The notes: generated by a model not told the origin, from the sequence alone. A DNA stretch of 39,212 bases from Pseudomonadota bacterium (GCA_027365475.1 DAHXNI010000002.1:1-39212), one strand, 5' to 3'; positions 9,170-18,410 are shown, numbered from the stretch's first letter. Numbers and translations are program-made.

Positions 9170-9754
9170 ATGTCACACGAACTGCCACCCCTGCCTTATG
9201 CCGAAGATGCTCTGGAGCCTCATATCTCTCGGGAAACACTCCAGTTCCACCACGGCAAGCACCACCGGGCTTATGTCGACAATCTCAACAAACTGGCCGC
9301 GGGAACCGAGTTTGACAACCAACCCCTCGAAAAGATCATCCAGAAAGCACAGGGGACGATCTTCAACAACGCGGCCCAAGTCTGGAATCATACGTTCTAT
9401 TTTGCTGGCCTCGGCCCCCAAAAACACGCCGAACCCCAGGGCGAACTGGCCCGTGCCATGAAAAGCAGCTTTGGCTCGATCGACGATTTCCGCAAGGTTT
9501 TCACGGAAAAGGCGGCGGGGCTGTTCGGCTCAGGCTGGGCCTGGCTCGTGCTCCAAAAGGATGGGCGACTCACCATCGTCCAGACCGGCAATGCCGATAC
9601 GCCCATCCGACAGGGGACCGACCGGCCGATTCTGACCTGTGATGTCTGGGAACACGCCTACTACATCGATTACCGCAACGCCCGTCCCAAATATCTCGAG
9701 TCGTTCTGGCATCTCGTGAATTGGGATTTCGTGGGTCGCAACTTCTCTGCCTGA
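9170..9754 (+). CDS. sodB: Superoxide dismutase, Fe type
   Basis: Cytosolic enzyme dismutating superoxide to H2O2 and O2. 194 aa from ATG 9170 with a strong GGAGGAA Shine-Dalgarno 8 nt upstream. Metal ligands are visible: His27 (LQFHHGKHH), the His in VWNHTFYF, and Asp/His in DVWEHAYYIDY; the GSGWAWLV segment and the NHTFYF and AQVWN contexts are those of Fe-SOD. It opens a compact run with the DUF1289 and grxD genes (9- and 10-bp gaps), a plausible oxidative-stress unit. The 271 bp upstream hold no recognisable gene or promoter. Confidence 0.97.
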   Translation: MSHELPPLPYAEDALEPHISRETLQFHHGKHHRAYVDNLNKLAAGTEFDNQPLEKIIQKAQGTIFNNAAQVWNHTFYFAGLGPQKHAEPQGELARAMKSSFGSIDDFRKVFTEKAAGLFGSGWAWLVLQKDGRLTIVQTGNADTPIRQGTDRPILTCDVWEHAYYIDYRNARPKYLESFWHLVNWDFVGRNFSA

Positions 9755-9763
9755 TCGACGGCC

Positions 9764-9970
9764 GTGTCCGGACACCCACCTTCCATCTCCTCGCCCTGCA
9801 TTGGAGTCTGTCGAGTGAGCCCGGAGCATGGTTTCTGCGAGGGATGCCTCCGCACACTACACGAAATTGCGCGCTGGTCCACTTTGAGCGAGCACGAACG
9901 GGGGCAAATCATGCGACAATTGAACGAACGCCACCAACGTCTCGACTCAGAGATCTGCAATTGGCGATGA
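9764..9970 (+). CDS. DUF1289 small cysteine-containing protein
   Basis: A 68-aa protein starting at GTG 9764. It carries the DUF1289 signature PCIGVCRVSPEHGFCEGCLRT followed by EIARWSTLSEHERGQIM. The four cysteines (C-x3-C-x9-C-x2-C pattern) suggest metal or Fe-S binding, but the family has no proven function. It sits between sodB and grxD, both linked to oxidative stress or iron-sulfur metabolism, so a supporting role there is an inference. Confidence 0.85.
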   Translation: MSGHPPSISSPCIGVCRVSPEHGFCEGCLRTLHEIARWSTLSEHERGQIMRQLNERHQRLDSEICNWR

Positions 9971-9980
9971 GGAGGGCTCC

Positions 9981-10325
9981 ATGACACCAACAACCGATCC
10001 GACTGACCTCTACATCCGTAACCTGATCGAGTCGCATCCGTTCCTGATATTCATGAAAGGCACTCCGGATTTCCCGCGCTGCGGATTTTCCGCACGTGCG
10101 GTCGAAGCGCTTCGTCAAGCGGGTGTTCAAGAGATCGCCTGGGTGGATGTGCTTTCCGAGCCCGAAACACGGGCCCGCCTTCCCGAGATCAGCGAGTGGC
10201 CGACTTTTCCCCAAGTATTCATCCAGGGCGAACTGATTGGCGGAGCGGATATCACGGAGGAACTGCTTGCAAGCGGAGAACTCGCACGTAAGGTTCAGGG
10301 CGCGCTCGGGCGATCCCACACCTGA
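9981..10325 (+). CDS. grxD: Monothiol glutaredoxin, Grx4 type
   Basis: CGFS-type glutaredoxin, which in this family binds a glutathione-ligated 2Fe-2S cluster as a dimer and delivers it in Fe-S protein assembly. 114 aa; active-site Cys34 in MKGTPDFPRCGFS, with WPTFPQVFIQGELIGGADI forming the glutathione-binding region. Start ATG 9981 is preceded by GGAGGG. Its last 31 bp overlap the convergent rnt gene. Same direction as sodB and the DUF1289 gene. Confidence 0.95.
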   Translation: MTPTTDPTDLYIRNLIESHPFLIFMKGTPDFPRCGFSARAVEALRQAGVQEIAWVDVLSEPETRARLPEISEWPTFPQVFIQGELIGGADITEELLASGELARKVQGALGRSHT

Positions 10326-10942
10326 TCCACCGCTCCGGCGGCGCGGATCCATTCCTGGCAGCGATTGACCAGCCGGCAGAAAAGCTCGGCGGTCAACTCC
10401 GCATCGTAGAGCGCCTGATGAGTCAGACCCGAATCAACCGGAATGCCAATCTCGGTAACGGCCTTGGCCAAAACCGTCTGCCCAAGCAGCACACCCGCCA
10501 GGGTCACCGTATCGAACGTACTAAATGGATGGAAAGGATTGCGTTTGATGGCGCTACGCGCGGCAGCGGCATTCAGAAAACCGAGATCAAAGAAGGCATT
10601 GTGCCCCGTAAGGATCGCCCGGGAACAGCCGTGTGCGGTGAGTGCCCGACGCACCAGCCGGAACAGCCGAACCAACGCCTCTTCTTCGGGCAATGCCGGC
10701 CGCAAAGGATGCGTCGGATCGATCCCGTTCACCGCAAGCGCCTCAGGATCGATATGTGAGCCCTCAAAGGGCATGACTTCAAGAGAGAGCGTCTGCCCCG
10801 GTACCAGCCGACCCGTCTCGTCACAATCGAGAAGCACGGCCCCAATCTGCAGCAACGCATCGGTTTCGGCATGGAACCCCCCCGTCTCGAGGTCAACCAC
10901 AACCGGCAAGAACCCCCTGAAGCGATCGGCCATGGCCAACAT
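10295..10942 (-). CDS. rnt: Ribonuclease T
   Basis: DEDD-family 3'-5' exoribonuclease that trims the CCA end of tRNA and matures the 3' ends of small stable RNAs. 215 aa. Catalytic acidic motifs are visible: VVDLETGGF (first D and E), GHNAFFDLGFLNAA, and HQALYDAELTAEL (HxxxxD). ATG 10942 has GAGGTG 6 nt upstream, inside the end of pyrC; ATG 10933 is an alternative. It follows pyrC by 3 bp, a pair also found together in pseudomonads, and converges on grxD with a 31-bp overlap. Confidence 0.95.
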   Translation of the reverse strand: MLAMADRFRGFLPVVVDLETGGFHAETDALLQIGAVLLDCDETGRLVPGQTLSLEVMPFEGSHIDPEALAVNGIDPTHPLRPALPEEEALVRLFRLVRRALTAHGCSRAILTGHNAFFDLGFLNAAAARSAIKRNPFHPFSTFDTVTLAGVLLGQTVLAKAVTEIGIPVDSGLTHQALYDAELTAELFCRLVNRCQEWIRAAGAVDQVWDRPSAP

Positions 10943-10945
10943 CGC

Positions 10946-12016
10946 CTACACCTCAGTTGCCCGCCGGGTGAGCCGCCACGCGACCCTGCCTCCGGCACGA
11001 AGCGGAACCAGTTCTTCCCCGGCAAATGCGAAGTGATCCGGCACCTGCCAAGGATCCCGCTCGAGCGTGATCCGGCCGGAGTTGAGCGGCTTACCGTAAA
11101 ACTCGGCCGCGAACTGGCTCGCAAACGCTTCAAGGCGTTCGAGTCGCCCGGCTGCTTCGAAGACCTCGGCGTAGAGTTCGATCGCCGCATGGGCGCTGTA
11201 GATTCCGGCTGCGGAACACGCACACTCCTTGCGCGAGCGTGGATGCGGTGCACTGTCCGTCCCCAGAAAAAAAGACGGTTCACCACCCGTAGCCGCCTCA
11301 AGGAGCGCCTTCTGGTCAACTTCAGACTTGGGGAGCGGGAGACAGTAAAGGTGCGGGCGGAGTCCACCTGCAAAAAGCGCACGCCGATCGAAAAGAAGAT
11401 GATGCACGGTGATCGTTGCGGCCATTCGCCGCGCTTCCGAGCGGACGAACTCCACACCAAGCCGGGTCGTGACGTGTTCGAAAACGATCCGCAAACCGGG
11501 GAGCGCCCTGCAAAGCGGCATGAGGGCCTTTTCAATGAAGCGGGCTTCACGCTCAAATGGATCAGTCGCTGGATCCGGATCCTCGGCATGTACGAGTAGC
11601 GGCATGCCGGATTGAGCCATGGCTTCAAATACGGGTAAAAGCCGCAAAGGATCGGTCACGTTCGATGCGGCGCCAGTAGTAACACCCTGCGGGTAGAGTT
11701 TCGCCCCAACGATCGAGGGTTCTTCCGCGCTTTGGATGATATCCTGGGGCCGCGTACCGACATGGAGATAAAGCGTCATCCAGGGCTCGAATGTGGCGCT
11801 GGCCGGACAGAGATCGAGTATCCGTTTGCGGTAATTCAAGACTTGCTCTACCGCAGTCAGCGGAGGATCGAGATTGGGCATGACGACCGCGCGAGCAAAC
11901 CGCTCGCACGTATGCGGCAGAACGGATGCGAGAAACGCTCCATCACGCAGATGCAGGTGTCCATCGTCCGGTGTGCGGATCGTGAGGGTATTCGGCATAG
12001 TGGACAGCCCGTTCAT
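10946..12016 (-). CDS. pyrC: Dihydroorotase, class II
   Basis: Zinc enzyme closing carbamoyl aspartate to dihydroorotate, the third step of pyrimidine synthesis. 356 aa from ATG 12016 (350 from ATG 11998), close to E. coli PyrC (348). Zinc site residues: HLHLRD near the start, the carboxylated Lys in VGAKLYPQG, His in LLVHAEDPD and IVFEHVTTR, and the Asp in FLGTDSAPH. A TATAAT ends 29 bp before the first ATG, which fits the longer form with a short leader. rnt follows at 3 bp and is probably cotranscribed. Confidence 0.96.
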   Translation of the reverse strand: MNGLSTMPNTLTIRTPDDGHLHLRDGAFLASVLPHTCERFARAVVMPNLDPPLTAVEQVLNYRKRILDLCPASATFEPWMTLYLHVGTRPQDIIQSAEEPSIVGAKLYPQGVTTGAASNVTDPLRLLPVFEAMAQSGMPLLVHAEDPDPATDPFEREARFIEKALMPLCRALPGLRIVFEHVTTRLGVEFVRSEARRMAATITVHHLLFDRRALFAGGLRPHLYCLPLPKSEVDQKALLEAATGGEPSFFLGTDSAPHPRSRKECACSAAGIYSAHAAIELYAEVFEAAGRLERLEAFASQFAAEFYGKPLNSGRITLERDPWQVPDHFAFAGEELVPLRAGGRVAWRLTRRATEV

Positions 12017-12044
12017 AAACTTGACGGCATCGACAGATTGCGCG

Positions 12045-12073
12045 ATTATATCCCGCGTTCATGATTTGTGGAC
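12045..12073 (-). promoter_or_regulatory. Probable pyrC promoter
   Basis: On the minus strand TATAAT at 12050-12045, with TCCACA (four of six bases of TTGACA) 17 bp further upstream. It would give a leader of about 20 nt before the 12016 ATG. No regulatory element is evident. Confidence 0.45.
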
Positions 12074-12213
12074 TCTGACCGCTGGCCAACCCAGCGCCCG
12101 CGCACATCCACTGCGGTCGCATGAAGCAGCCGATCGGATCGGATGTTCGCAAGCGTTCCCAAGTATGGGACCTTTCGAAACCTCCGCACGCCATCATTTT
12201 GAGCAGGTTGTTT

Positions 12214-14877
12214 ATGTCTCAAACCGACTCACCCGCAGCACTGGACCCCGAAGAGCGGGCGGAATGGATTGATGCACTGCATGATGTCATCCGCGTCCAT
12301 GGACTCCATGAGACACATGGGCTGATCGAAGCACTGGTGGCGGAAGCACGCCGAGCCGGACTGAATGCACCCTGGGCAGTCAATACGCCTTATCTCAATA
12401 CCATTCAGCCTGAAGCACAACCCCCCTACCCGGGTGATCGCGACCTTGAGAAACGGATCGAGTCCTATCTACGCTGGAATGCCATGGCCATGGTCGTCCG
12501 CGCCAACCGCGAACATAGCGGGATTGGTGGGCACATTGCGAGCTACGCGTCTGCGCTGCTTCTTTATGAAATCGGATTCAACCATTTTTGGCACGGTCCA
12601 GAGGCTGCTGACGGCCCAGATTACATCTACATTCAGGGACACTCTGCTCCCGGGATCTACTCGCGTGCCTTCCTTGAGGGCAGGCTGGATGAGGCGACTC
12701 TCGGACGGTTTCGCTGCGAGGTCGAACAAAAGGGGTTGCCATCCTATCCTCATCCGTGGCTCGCGCCTGATTTTTGGCAGTTTCCAACGGTGTCCATGGG
12801 ACTTGGACCCATTCAGGCGATTTACCAGGCACGTTTTCTGCGCTATCTCGAGCATCGGGAGCTGACGGCTCCAAGCAGCCAGAAAGTCTGGTGCATGCTG
12901 GGCGATGGCGAGATGGATGAACCGGAATCGATGGCGGGTATCAGCTTGGCGGTACGTGAAAAACTCGACAACCTGATTTTCGTGGTGAACTGCAACTTGC
13001 AGCGTCTGGACGGGCCGGTTCGGGGCAATGGAAAGATCATCCAGGAACTCGAGGCCATCTTCCGCGGTGCGGGATGGAATGTCATCAAGGTCATCTGGGG
13101 AGCAGGCTGGGACCCGCTTCTGGCCCGAGACCCAGGTGGGCTCCTGCGCAAAAGGATGGAAGAGTGCGTGGATGGTGAATACCAGAACTTCAAGTCCAAA
13201 AACGGTGCTTATGTCCGGGAACATTTCTTCGGAAAATACCCCGAACTCCTGGCGCTGGTCGCGGACCTCAGCGATGAGGCGATCTGGGGACTCAGGCGCG
13301 GCGGCAATGATGCACACAAGATCTATGCCGCCTACAGCGCGGCAGTCCGCCATCAAGGCCAGCCCACACTGATTCTTGCAAAATCCGTCAAGGGATTCGG
13401 CATGGGACGTGCCGGCGAAGCTCAGAACACCAGTCATCAACAGAAAAAAATGGCCAACGAGGAGATCCGGTCCTTCCGGGATCGCTTCAGCCTGCCGGTT
13501 TCGGACGATGCGATTGATGCTCTGCCATTCCTCCGCTTTTCCCCTGATTCGCCCGAGGAGCAATATCTCAAGGAGCGACGCCAAACACTCGGTGGTTACC
13601 TGCCGGCACGGAAAAAGAATGGCGATCGTCTCGACTGCCCACCTCTCGAGATATTCAAAACCCAGCTCGAGGGATCCCAGAACCGCGAATACTCGACCAC
13701 CATGGCGCTGGTGCGCATGCTGACTGCGCTGGCCCGTGACCCCAGAATCGGTCCCCGGATTGTTCCAATCGTTCCGGATGAGGCGCGGACCTTTGGCATG
13801 GAGGGCTTGTTCCGCCAGCTCGGCATTTATGCCAGTGCCGGGCAGCTCTACGAACCGCAGGATGCCGATCAGCTTATGGTCTATCACGAAGATCGCAAGG
13901 GACAGATCCTCGAGGAGGGAATCACCGAAGCGGGGTCCATGGCATCCTGGATTGCCGCAGGAACAGCCTATTCCAACAAGGGAATCAGCATGATCCCCTT
14001 TTATCTCTTCTATTCCATGTTCGGTTTCCAGCGTATGGGGGATCTGGCATGGGCCGCGGGCGATATACAGGCCCGGGGGTTTTTGATCGGAGGCACGGCC
14101 GGTCGCACTACGCTCGAGGGAGAAGGGCTTCAGCACTGCGACGGGCACAGCCCGGTTCTCGCATCCAACATTCCCAATTGCATCGTGTACGACCCAACCT
14201 ACGCCTATGAGATGGCCGTGATCGTTCACGCCGGACTCAAACGCATGTTTGAATCCCAGGAAAATGTCTTTTTCTATCTCACCGCCATGAACGAGAACTA
14301 CTTGCACCCGCCACTGCCCCCTGACAGCGAAGCGGGGATCCTCCAGGGGCTCTACCCGCTGCGCACGCTTGGGAAAGGCAAGAAAACGGTTCAACTGATG
14401 GGTTCCGGGACCATTCTCCGGGAGGTTGAACGGGCCGGTGAAATCCTGTCCCAGGATTTTGGAGTCCGGGCAACAATCTGGAGCGCCACGAGCTTTACCG
14501 AGCTTCGACGCAACGGGCTCGCAGTCGAACGCTGGAACCGCCTGCATCCGGAATCTCCTCCCCGGCAAAACTTTGTCGAGACGTCGCTCGCCGGACATCC
14601 AGGTCCAGTCATTGCCACGAGTGATTACGTCCGCCTTTTTGCTGACCAAATCCGGCCCTTCGTCCGCGAACGTTTCATTGCTCTCGGAACCGACGGGTTC
14701 GGACGCAGCGATACACGTGCACAGCTCCGGCATTTCTTTGAGGTGGACGCCCACTCCATCGTCATCACGGCTCTTCATGCGCTCTCCCAGGATGGCCAGC
14801 TTTCTCCTCAAGTCGTGAGCCAAACGCTCACGCGTTTCAAGTTGGACCCTGAAAAAACAATTCCCTGGCTCACCTGA
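12214..14877 (+). CDS. aceE: Pyruvate dehydrogenase E1 component, homodimeric type
   Basis: Thiamine-diphosphate enzyme that decarboxylates pyruvate and acetylates the lipoyl domain of E2. From ATG 12214 it is 887 aa, identical in length to E. coli AceE. The ThDP motif GDGEMDEPESMAG...NCNLQRLDGPVRGNG is intact (about residues 230-280). Other conserved stretches are HSAPGIYSRAFLEGR, GKGQILEEGITEAGS and GEGLQHCDGHSPV. The open frame extends to 12121, but homology starts at the chosen ATG. aceF follows after a single base. No PdhR gene or E3 (lpd) gene is present, so E3 must come from elsewhere. Confidence 0.97.
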   Translation: MSQTDSPAALDPEERAEWIDALHDVIRVHGLHETHGLIEALVAEARRAGLNAPWAVNTPYLNTIQPEAQPPYPGDRDLEKRIESYLRWNAMAMVVRANREHSGIGGHIASYASALLLYEIGFNHFWHGPEAADGPDYIYIQGHSAPGIYSRAFLEGRLDEATLGRFRCEVEQKGLPSYPHPWLAPDFWQFPTVSMGLGPIQAIYQARFLRYLEHRELTAPSSQKVWCMLGDGEMDEPESMAGISLAVREKLDNLIFVVNCNLQRLDGPVRGNGKIIQELEAIFRGAGWNVIKVIWGAGWDPLLARDPGGLLRKRMEECVDGEYQNFKSKNGAYVREHFFGKYPELLALVADLSDEAIWGLRRGGNDAHKIYAAYSAAVRHQGQPTLILAKSVKGFGMGRAGEAQNTSHQQKKMANEEIRSFRDRFSLPVSDDAIDALPFLRFSPDSPEEQYLKERRQTLGGYLPARKKNGDRLDCPPLEIFKTQLEGSQNREYSTTMALVRMLTALARDPRIGPRIVPIVPDEARTFGMEGLFRQLGIYASAGQLYEPQDADQLMVYHEDRKGQILEEGITEAGSMASWIAAGTAYSNKGISMIPFYLFYSMFGFQRMGDLAWAAGDIQARGFLIGGTAGRTTLEGEGLQHCDGHSPVLASNIPNCIVYDPTYAYEMAVIVHAGLKRMFESQENVFFYLTAMNENYLHPPLPPDSEAGILQGLYPLRTLGKGKKTVQLMGSGTILREVERAGEILSQDFGVRATIWSATSFTELRRNGLAVERWNRLHPESPPRQNFVETSLAGHPGPVIATSDYVRLFADQIRPFVRERFIALGTDGFGRSDTRAQLRHFFEVDAHSIVITALHALSQDGQLSPQVVSQTLTRFKLDPEKTIPWLT

Positions 14878-14878
14878 A

Positions 14879-16549
14879 ATGACGACGGATCAGTCCGCGA
14901 TCCAACCGGTCACGGTCCCCAACCTGGGTGACTTCCATGACGTCGATGTCATTGAGGTCCTGGTCAAACCGGGCGATCGGGTGGAAGCCGGCGCCTCGCT
15001 CATCACACTCGAAACCGACAAGGCTGCCATGGATGTGCCTGCTCCCTTCGCAGGAACCGTACGCGAACTCCGGGTCAAAACCGGTGCCAAGGTCTCTCAG
15101 GGGGATGCGATCCTGACCCTTGAGACGGCCGCCTCGCCCCCCCCAAAGACGCAAGGGGATCAAAACCCTCCACCTGCGAAATCACGCACGGCCCCCGTCG
15201 AACCCACGCCGGCTCAACAGGGGGATTCGGCCGCCTCTCAACAAGCAGACCCAAAACCCGCAGAAAAAAGCACTCCCCAGCTGGTGAGCGTCCCTAATCT
15301 CGGTGATTTCCATGACGTCGATATCATCGAGGTCCTGGTCAAGTCGGGCGATCGGGTGGAAGCCGGCGCCTCACTCATCACGCTCGAAACCGACAAGGCC
15401 GCCATGGATGTGCCTGCTCCCTTCGCGGGAATCGTACGCGAACTCCGGGTCAAAACCGGTGCCAAGGTCTCTCAGGGGCACGCCATTGCCATGATCGAGC
15501 CGAGCGCCGACCCGACGCCTGCCCAACCGCGCGCGCCTGACACACCCCCTCCACCCGTATCCCGTCCTGACACCCCGCACCCGGAACCCGCACGCCCGTC
15601 ACGATCGGAGACCCGATCGAACCCAACCGCACCCGGGACAGGCCGACTGAAACCATACGCCGGGCCCGCCGTACGCAAGCTGGCACGCGAACTCGGCGTC
15701 GATCTCGCCCGCCTCTCGGGGAGCGGCACCCGAGGTCGCATTTTGGCACTGGATATTCAGACCTACGTCCGGCGTGCCCTTGAGCACACGCAAGGCGGCG
15801 GCATGCTGCCGGAAGTCCCGGTCTACGATTACAGCCGCTTTGGCGAGATCGAGCGTCAACCGCTCACCCGTATCCAGAAAATCTCGGGGCCACGCTTGGT
15901 CGCGAGCTGGCTCAACATCCCTCACGTGACCCAGCACGACCAGATCGATATCACGGAGGTGGACGCCTTGCGGGTTCAGCTCAATCAGGGCGAAGGCAAG
16001 CGTTACGGGATCAAACTCACACTCCTTCCTTTTGTGATGAAGGCTGCGGTTCAAGCCCTTCAGGATCACCCGGTCGTGAACGCCTCGCTCGATGTCGCCC
16101 AGCATATGCTCATCATTAAAAAATACTTTCATCTGGGATTCGCCGTCGACACTCCGGAGGGGCTGGTCGTACCGGTTTTGAGAGACGTCAACCGGAAAAA
16201 CCTCTGGACGCTTGCTCGGGAAATTTCCACGCTGGCCGACAAAGCCCGCAAAGGCGCGCTTACGGCTTCTGATTTTCAAGGCGGATGTTTCACGATCTCG
16301 AGCCTCGGAGGCATCGGTGGGACCGGATTCACACCCATCATCAATGCTCCGGAAGTGGCCATTCTGGGCGTGTCGCGCGCAGAACTGAAGCCCGTCTGGC
16401 GCGAGGGGCGGTTTGTTCCCCGCCTCCTCCTGCCTTTATCGCTCTCCTATGACCACCGGGTGATCGACGGAGCGCGAGCCGTGCGCTTCACCCGTACACT
16501 TGCCGAAGCGCTGGAACGGTATGACGGGGTACTGGATCCACCCGACTGA
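14879..16549 (+). CDS. aceF: Pyruvate dehydrogenase E2, dihydrolipoamide acetyltransferase
   Basis: Core of the pyruvate dehydrogenase complex; passes acetyl groups from E1 to CoA. 556 aa: lipoyl domain 1 (about residues 8-83), an Ala/Pro/Lys linker, lipoyl domain 2 (about 133-208), a second Pro-rich linker, peripheral subunit-binding domain (AGPAVRKLARELGVDLARLSGSGTRGR with the usual GTGP-like turn), and the catalytic domain ending in SYDHRVIDGARAVRF with the active-site HxxxDG. Each lipoyl domain has its lipoylated Lys in ETDKAAMDVP. The two domains are unusually alike at DNA level (separate entry). Starts one base after the aceE stop. Confidence 0.97.
   Translation: MTTDQSAIQPVTVPNLGDFHDVDVIEVLVKPGDRVEAGASLITLETDKAAMDVPAPFAGTVRELRVKTGAKVSQGDAILTLETAASPPPKTQGDQNPPPAKSRTAPVEPTPAQQGDSAASQQADPKPAEKSTPQLVSVPNLGDFHDVDIIEVLVKSGDRVEAGASLITLETDKAAMDVPAPFAGIVRELRVKTGAKVSQGHAIAMIEPSADPTPAQPRAPDTPPPPVSRPDTPHPEPARPSRSETRSNPTAPGTGRLKPYAGPAVRKLARELGVDLARLSGSGTRGRILALDIQTYVRRALEHTQGGGMLPEVPVYDYSRFGEIERQPLTRIQKISGPRLVASWLNIPHVTQHDQIDITEVDALRVQLNQGEGKRYGIKLTLLPFVMKAAVQALQDHPVVNASLDVAQHMLIIKKYFHLGFAVDTPEGLVVPVLRDVNRKNLWTLAREISTLADKARKGALTASDFQGGCFTISSLGGIGGTGFTPIINAPEVAILGVSRAELKPVWREGRFVPRLLLPLSLSYDHRVIDGARAVRFTRTLAEALERYDGVLDPPD
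14915..15478. repeat. Near-identical lipoyl-domain repeats inside aceF
   Basis: Direct repeats of 189 bp at 14915-15103 and 15290-15478 (period 375 bp, in frame). By eye I count 13 differences, about 93% identity, mostly third-position changes; only three residues differ (Val/Ile, Pro/Ser, Thr/Ile). The flanking linkers are not conserved. Suggests a recent duplication or ongoing gene conversion. Confidence 0.9.
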
Positions 16550-16570
16550 TCGCGCATCACACCCGTATCC

Positions 16571-16954
16571 ATGCAAACCTGGATCACACCCCAACCCCTC
16601 GATTCGCTCATCCATACGCTGATCGCAGCACTGGAATCGGCATCTCTGGTTCATACGCGTCCAACCGAGCTCAAAGACCGAAATCAAGAAGCGACCCCCG
16701 GCATGTCAAGACATCACATTTTCGAGATCCTGCATCCCGAGTGGCTCCATGCGGTTTCCGAGATGGATCCGCGAGCCGGGATCGGCCTGCCGCTTCGGAT
16801 CCACCTTTATGTTCTGGACGGACAAACCCACCTCACCTATCGGACGGCCCGTGAAAGCATGGAGCCTTTCCCTTCGCCTAGACTGGCATCATGGGCTCGC
16901 GCCATCGACCACGACCTCCTCGAGATGCTCGCAAGCATCGCGCAGGGGATCTGA
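16571..16954 (+). CDS. Small protein, probable DUF302 domain
   Basis: 127-aa protein of unknown function. The segment from about residue 52 (FEILHPEWLHAVSEMDPR, then GIGLPLRIHLYVLDGQTHLTY and a C-terminal helix with SWARAIDHDLLEML) fits the layout of DUF302 proteins, which have a buried LPxRxxVY-type strand. The first 45 residues lack a signal peptide and clear motif, so I expect a cytosolic protein. It follows aceF by 21 bp on the same strand and may be cotranscribed, but a link to pyruvate oxidation is not shown. The family call is by pattern only. Confidence 0.55.
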   Translation: MQTWITPQPLDSLIHTLIAALESASLVHTRPTELKDRNQEATPGMSRHHIFEILHPEWLHAVSEMDPRAGIGLPLRIHLYVLDGQTHLTYRTARESMEPFPSPRLASWARAIDHDLLEMLASIAQGI

Positions 16955-17005
16955 TATCTGTATCCCCAAGCCAGTCGTCGCGCTTGTTTCGCGCAAGGGA
17001 TGTTT

Positions 17006-18298
17006 TCAGCCCTCGCGATCGAGCCTGACCCAGGCGTAATGACGGCGCCCATGTCGGAGCAGAAGATAGCGGCCCCAGAGAAACTCGTCACGCGCGAGTC
17101 GTTTTCCGACCGCATCCACCCGAAGCTGATTCACCGAAATGGCACCCGCCTGGATGTCCGAGCGTGCCCGTGATTTTGAGCTGACCAGTCCAGTTGCCAC
17201 CAGAAGATCGACCAGCTGCCAGCCTTCGGGAGTGGCGGGTACGACCGTCCCTGGAATGGCCGATTCGAGGAGGCGAAAGCTTTCAGAATCGAGATCGCTG
17301 ATCGAGCGTCCATCAAACAGGGTCTCGCTCACGCGCATGACGCGGTCGGTCTCCCGGGAACCGTGAACGAGTGCAGTCAGTTCGTATGCGAGGGCTTTTT
17401 GGGCGGTCCGTTTCTCGGGCTCGAGAGCGTGCGCTTCCTCAAGCGCGCGAATCGCTGCGCATTCGCGTTCGCTGAAATAACGCAGCAATCGTCCCACGTC
17501 CCGGTCGTCGATCTGAAGGAGATACTGATAGAACGCATAGGGAGAGGTCCGCTGCGCATCCAGCCAGACCGTACCGGCCTCCGTCTTGCCCAGTTTGGTA
17601 CCGGCAGCCGTCGTGACCAGAGGCAACGTGAGCCCATAGGCTTCAAGACCCTGGCGCCTGCGGATGAGATCGATGCCGGCAGTGATGTTGCCCCACTGGT
17701 CGCTGCCACCCACCTGCAGACGACAGCCCTCACTCTGGCAGAGATGATCATAGTCATAGGCCTGCAGTAAGAGATAGCTGAACTCGGTAAAGGACAACCC
17801 GGAGCCTTCGGTGCCCAGACGAGTGCGAACCGACTCCTTGCCAAGCATCGCTCCCATTGGAAAATGCTTGCCCACATCGCGCAAAAAAGGAATCACCCCG
17901 AGCGGATGGATCCAGTCCCGGTTGTTCAGGATCCGTGCGCCCCAGGGGTCAGGTGCGAGATCCAGAAAACGGCCGATCTGTCTCCGAATTGATTCGGTCG
18001 CCTCTTCCACTGTCTCGGGAGCGAGCATGACCCGCTCGGAAAACTTCCCGCTTGGATCGCCGATGAGCGCGGTTGCCCCCCCCAGTACCACAATCGGGCG
18101 ATGGCCGGCTCGCTGGAAGCGCCGGAGGGTCAGGAGTGGTAAAAGATGGCCGAGATGGAGGCTCTCAGCCGTGGGGTCGATGCCAACGTAAACCGGTGCA
18201 GCCCCGGAGGCCAACAGGGCCTCGATCCCGGCCTCGTCCGTGGCCTGGAACACGCACCCGCGCTCGACCAGTTCTCCGAAAATGGGCAGGCAGCTCAT
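17006..18298 (-). CDS. tyrS: Tyrosine--tRNA ligase
   Basis: Class I synthetase charging tRNA-Tyr. From ATG 18298 it is 430 aa, the usual bacterial size; the open frame runs 84 bp further upstream, but homology begins at MSCLPIFGELVERG. Signatures: HIGH as SLHLGHLLPL, tyrosine-binding DYDHLCQSEGCRLQVGGSDQWGN, the KMSKS equivalent GTKLGKTEAGTVWL, and a C-terminal S4 RNA-binding domain (SKSRARSDIQAGAISVN). It converges on the DUF302-like gene with about 50 bp between. Confidence 0.96.
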   Translation of the reverse strand: MSCLPIFGELVERGCVFQATDEAGIEALLASGAAPVYVGIDPTAESLHLGHLLPLLTLRRFQRAGHRPIVVLGGATALIGDPSGKFSERVMLAPETVEEATESIRRQIGRFLDLAPDPWGARILNNRDWIHPLGVIPFLRDVGKHFPMGAMLGKESVRTRLGTEGSGLSFTEFSYLLLQAYDYDHLCQSEGCRLQVGGSDQWGNITAGIDLIRRRQGLEAYGLTLPLVTTAAGTKLGKTEAGTVWLDAQRTSPYAFYQYLLQIDDRDVGRLLRYFSERECAAIRALEEAHALEPEKRTAQKALAYELTALVHGSRETDRVMRVSETLFDGRSISDLDSESFRLLESAIPGTVVPATPEGWQLVDLLVATGLVSSKSRARSDIQAGAISVNQLRVDAVGKRLARDEFLWGRYLLLRHGRRHYAWVRLDREG

Positions 18299-18401
18299 CG
18301 CCCTCGCATCTTTTCGGGGCGGGTATCGGGAACGGGCCACTTCATCGTGATCTGCATGGAGGTTTGCGGGAATCGCTTCCATGTCGGGTTCAGTCTAGCA
18401 A

Positions 18402-18407
18402 ATTATA
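18402..18407 (-). promoter_or_regulatory. Probable -10 element of tyrS
   Basis: Perfect TATAAT on the minus strand, 104 bp upstream of the tyrS start codon. A -35 at 17 bp upstream reads GTGGCT, which is poor. The leader is long enough for regulation, but I see no T-box (none expected in this group) or attenuator hairpin. Confidence 0.4.
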
Positions 18408-18410
18408 GAG

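Noticed and set aside
8937-9239. 100-codon minus-strand frame ending just upstream of the DUF167 gene (ends in LADAVIKLLNLPMAKTEG).
   Set aside because: Its start lies inside sodB, no family is recognised, and there is no ribosome site; left as non-coding.
12469-14823. 784-codon open frame antisense to aceE.
   Set aside because: Shadow of a strongly conserved gene in GC-rich DNA; no ribosome site, no recognisable domain.
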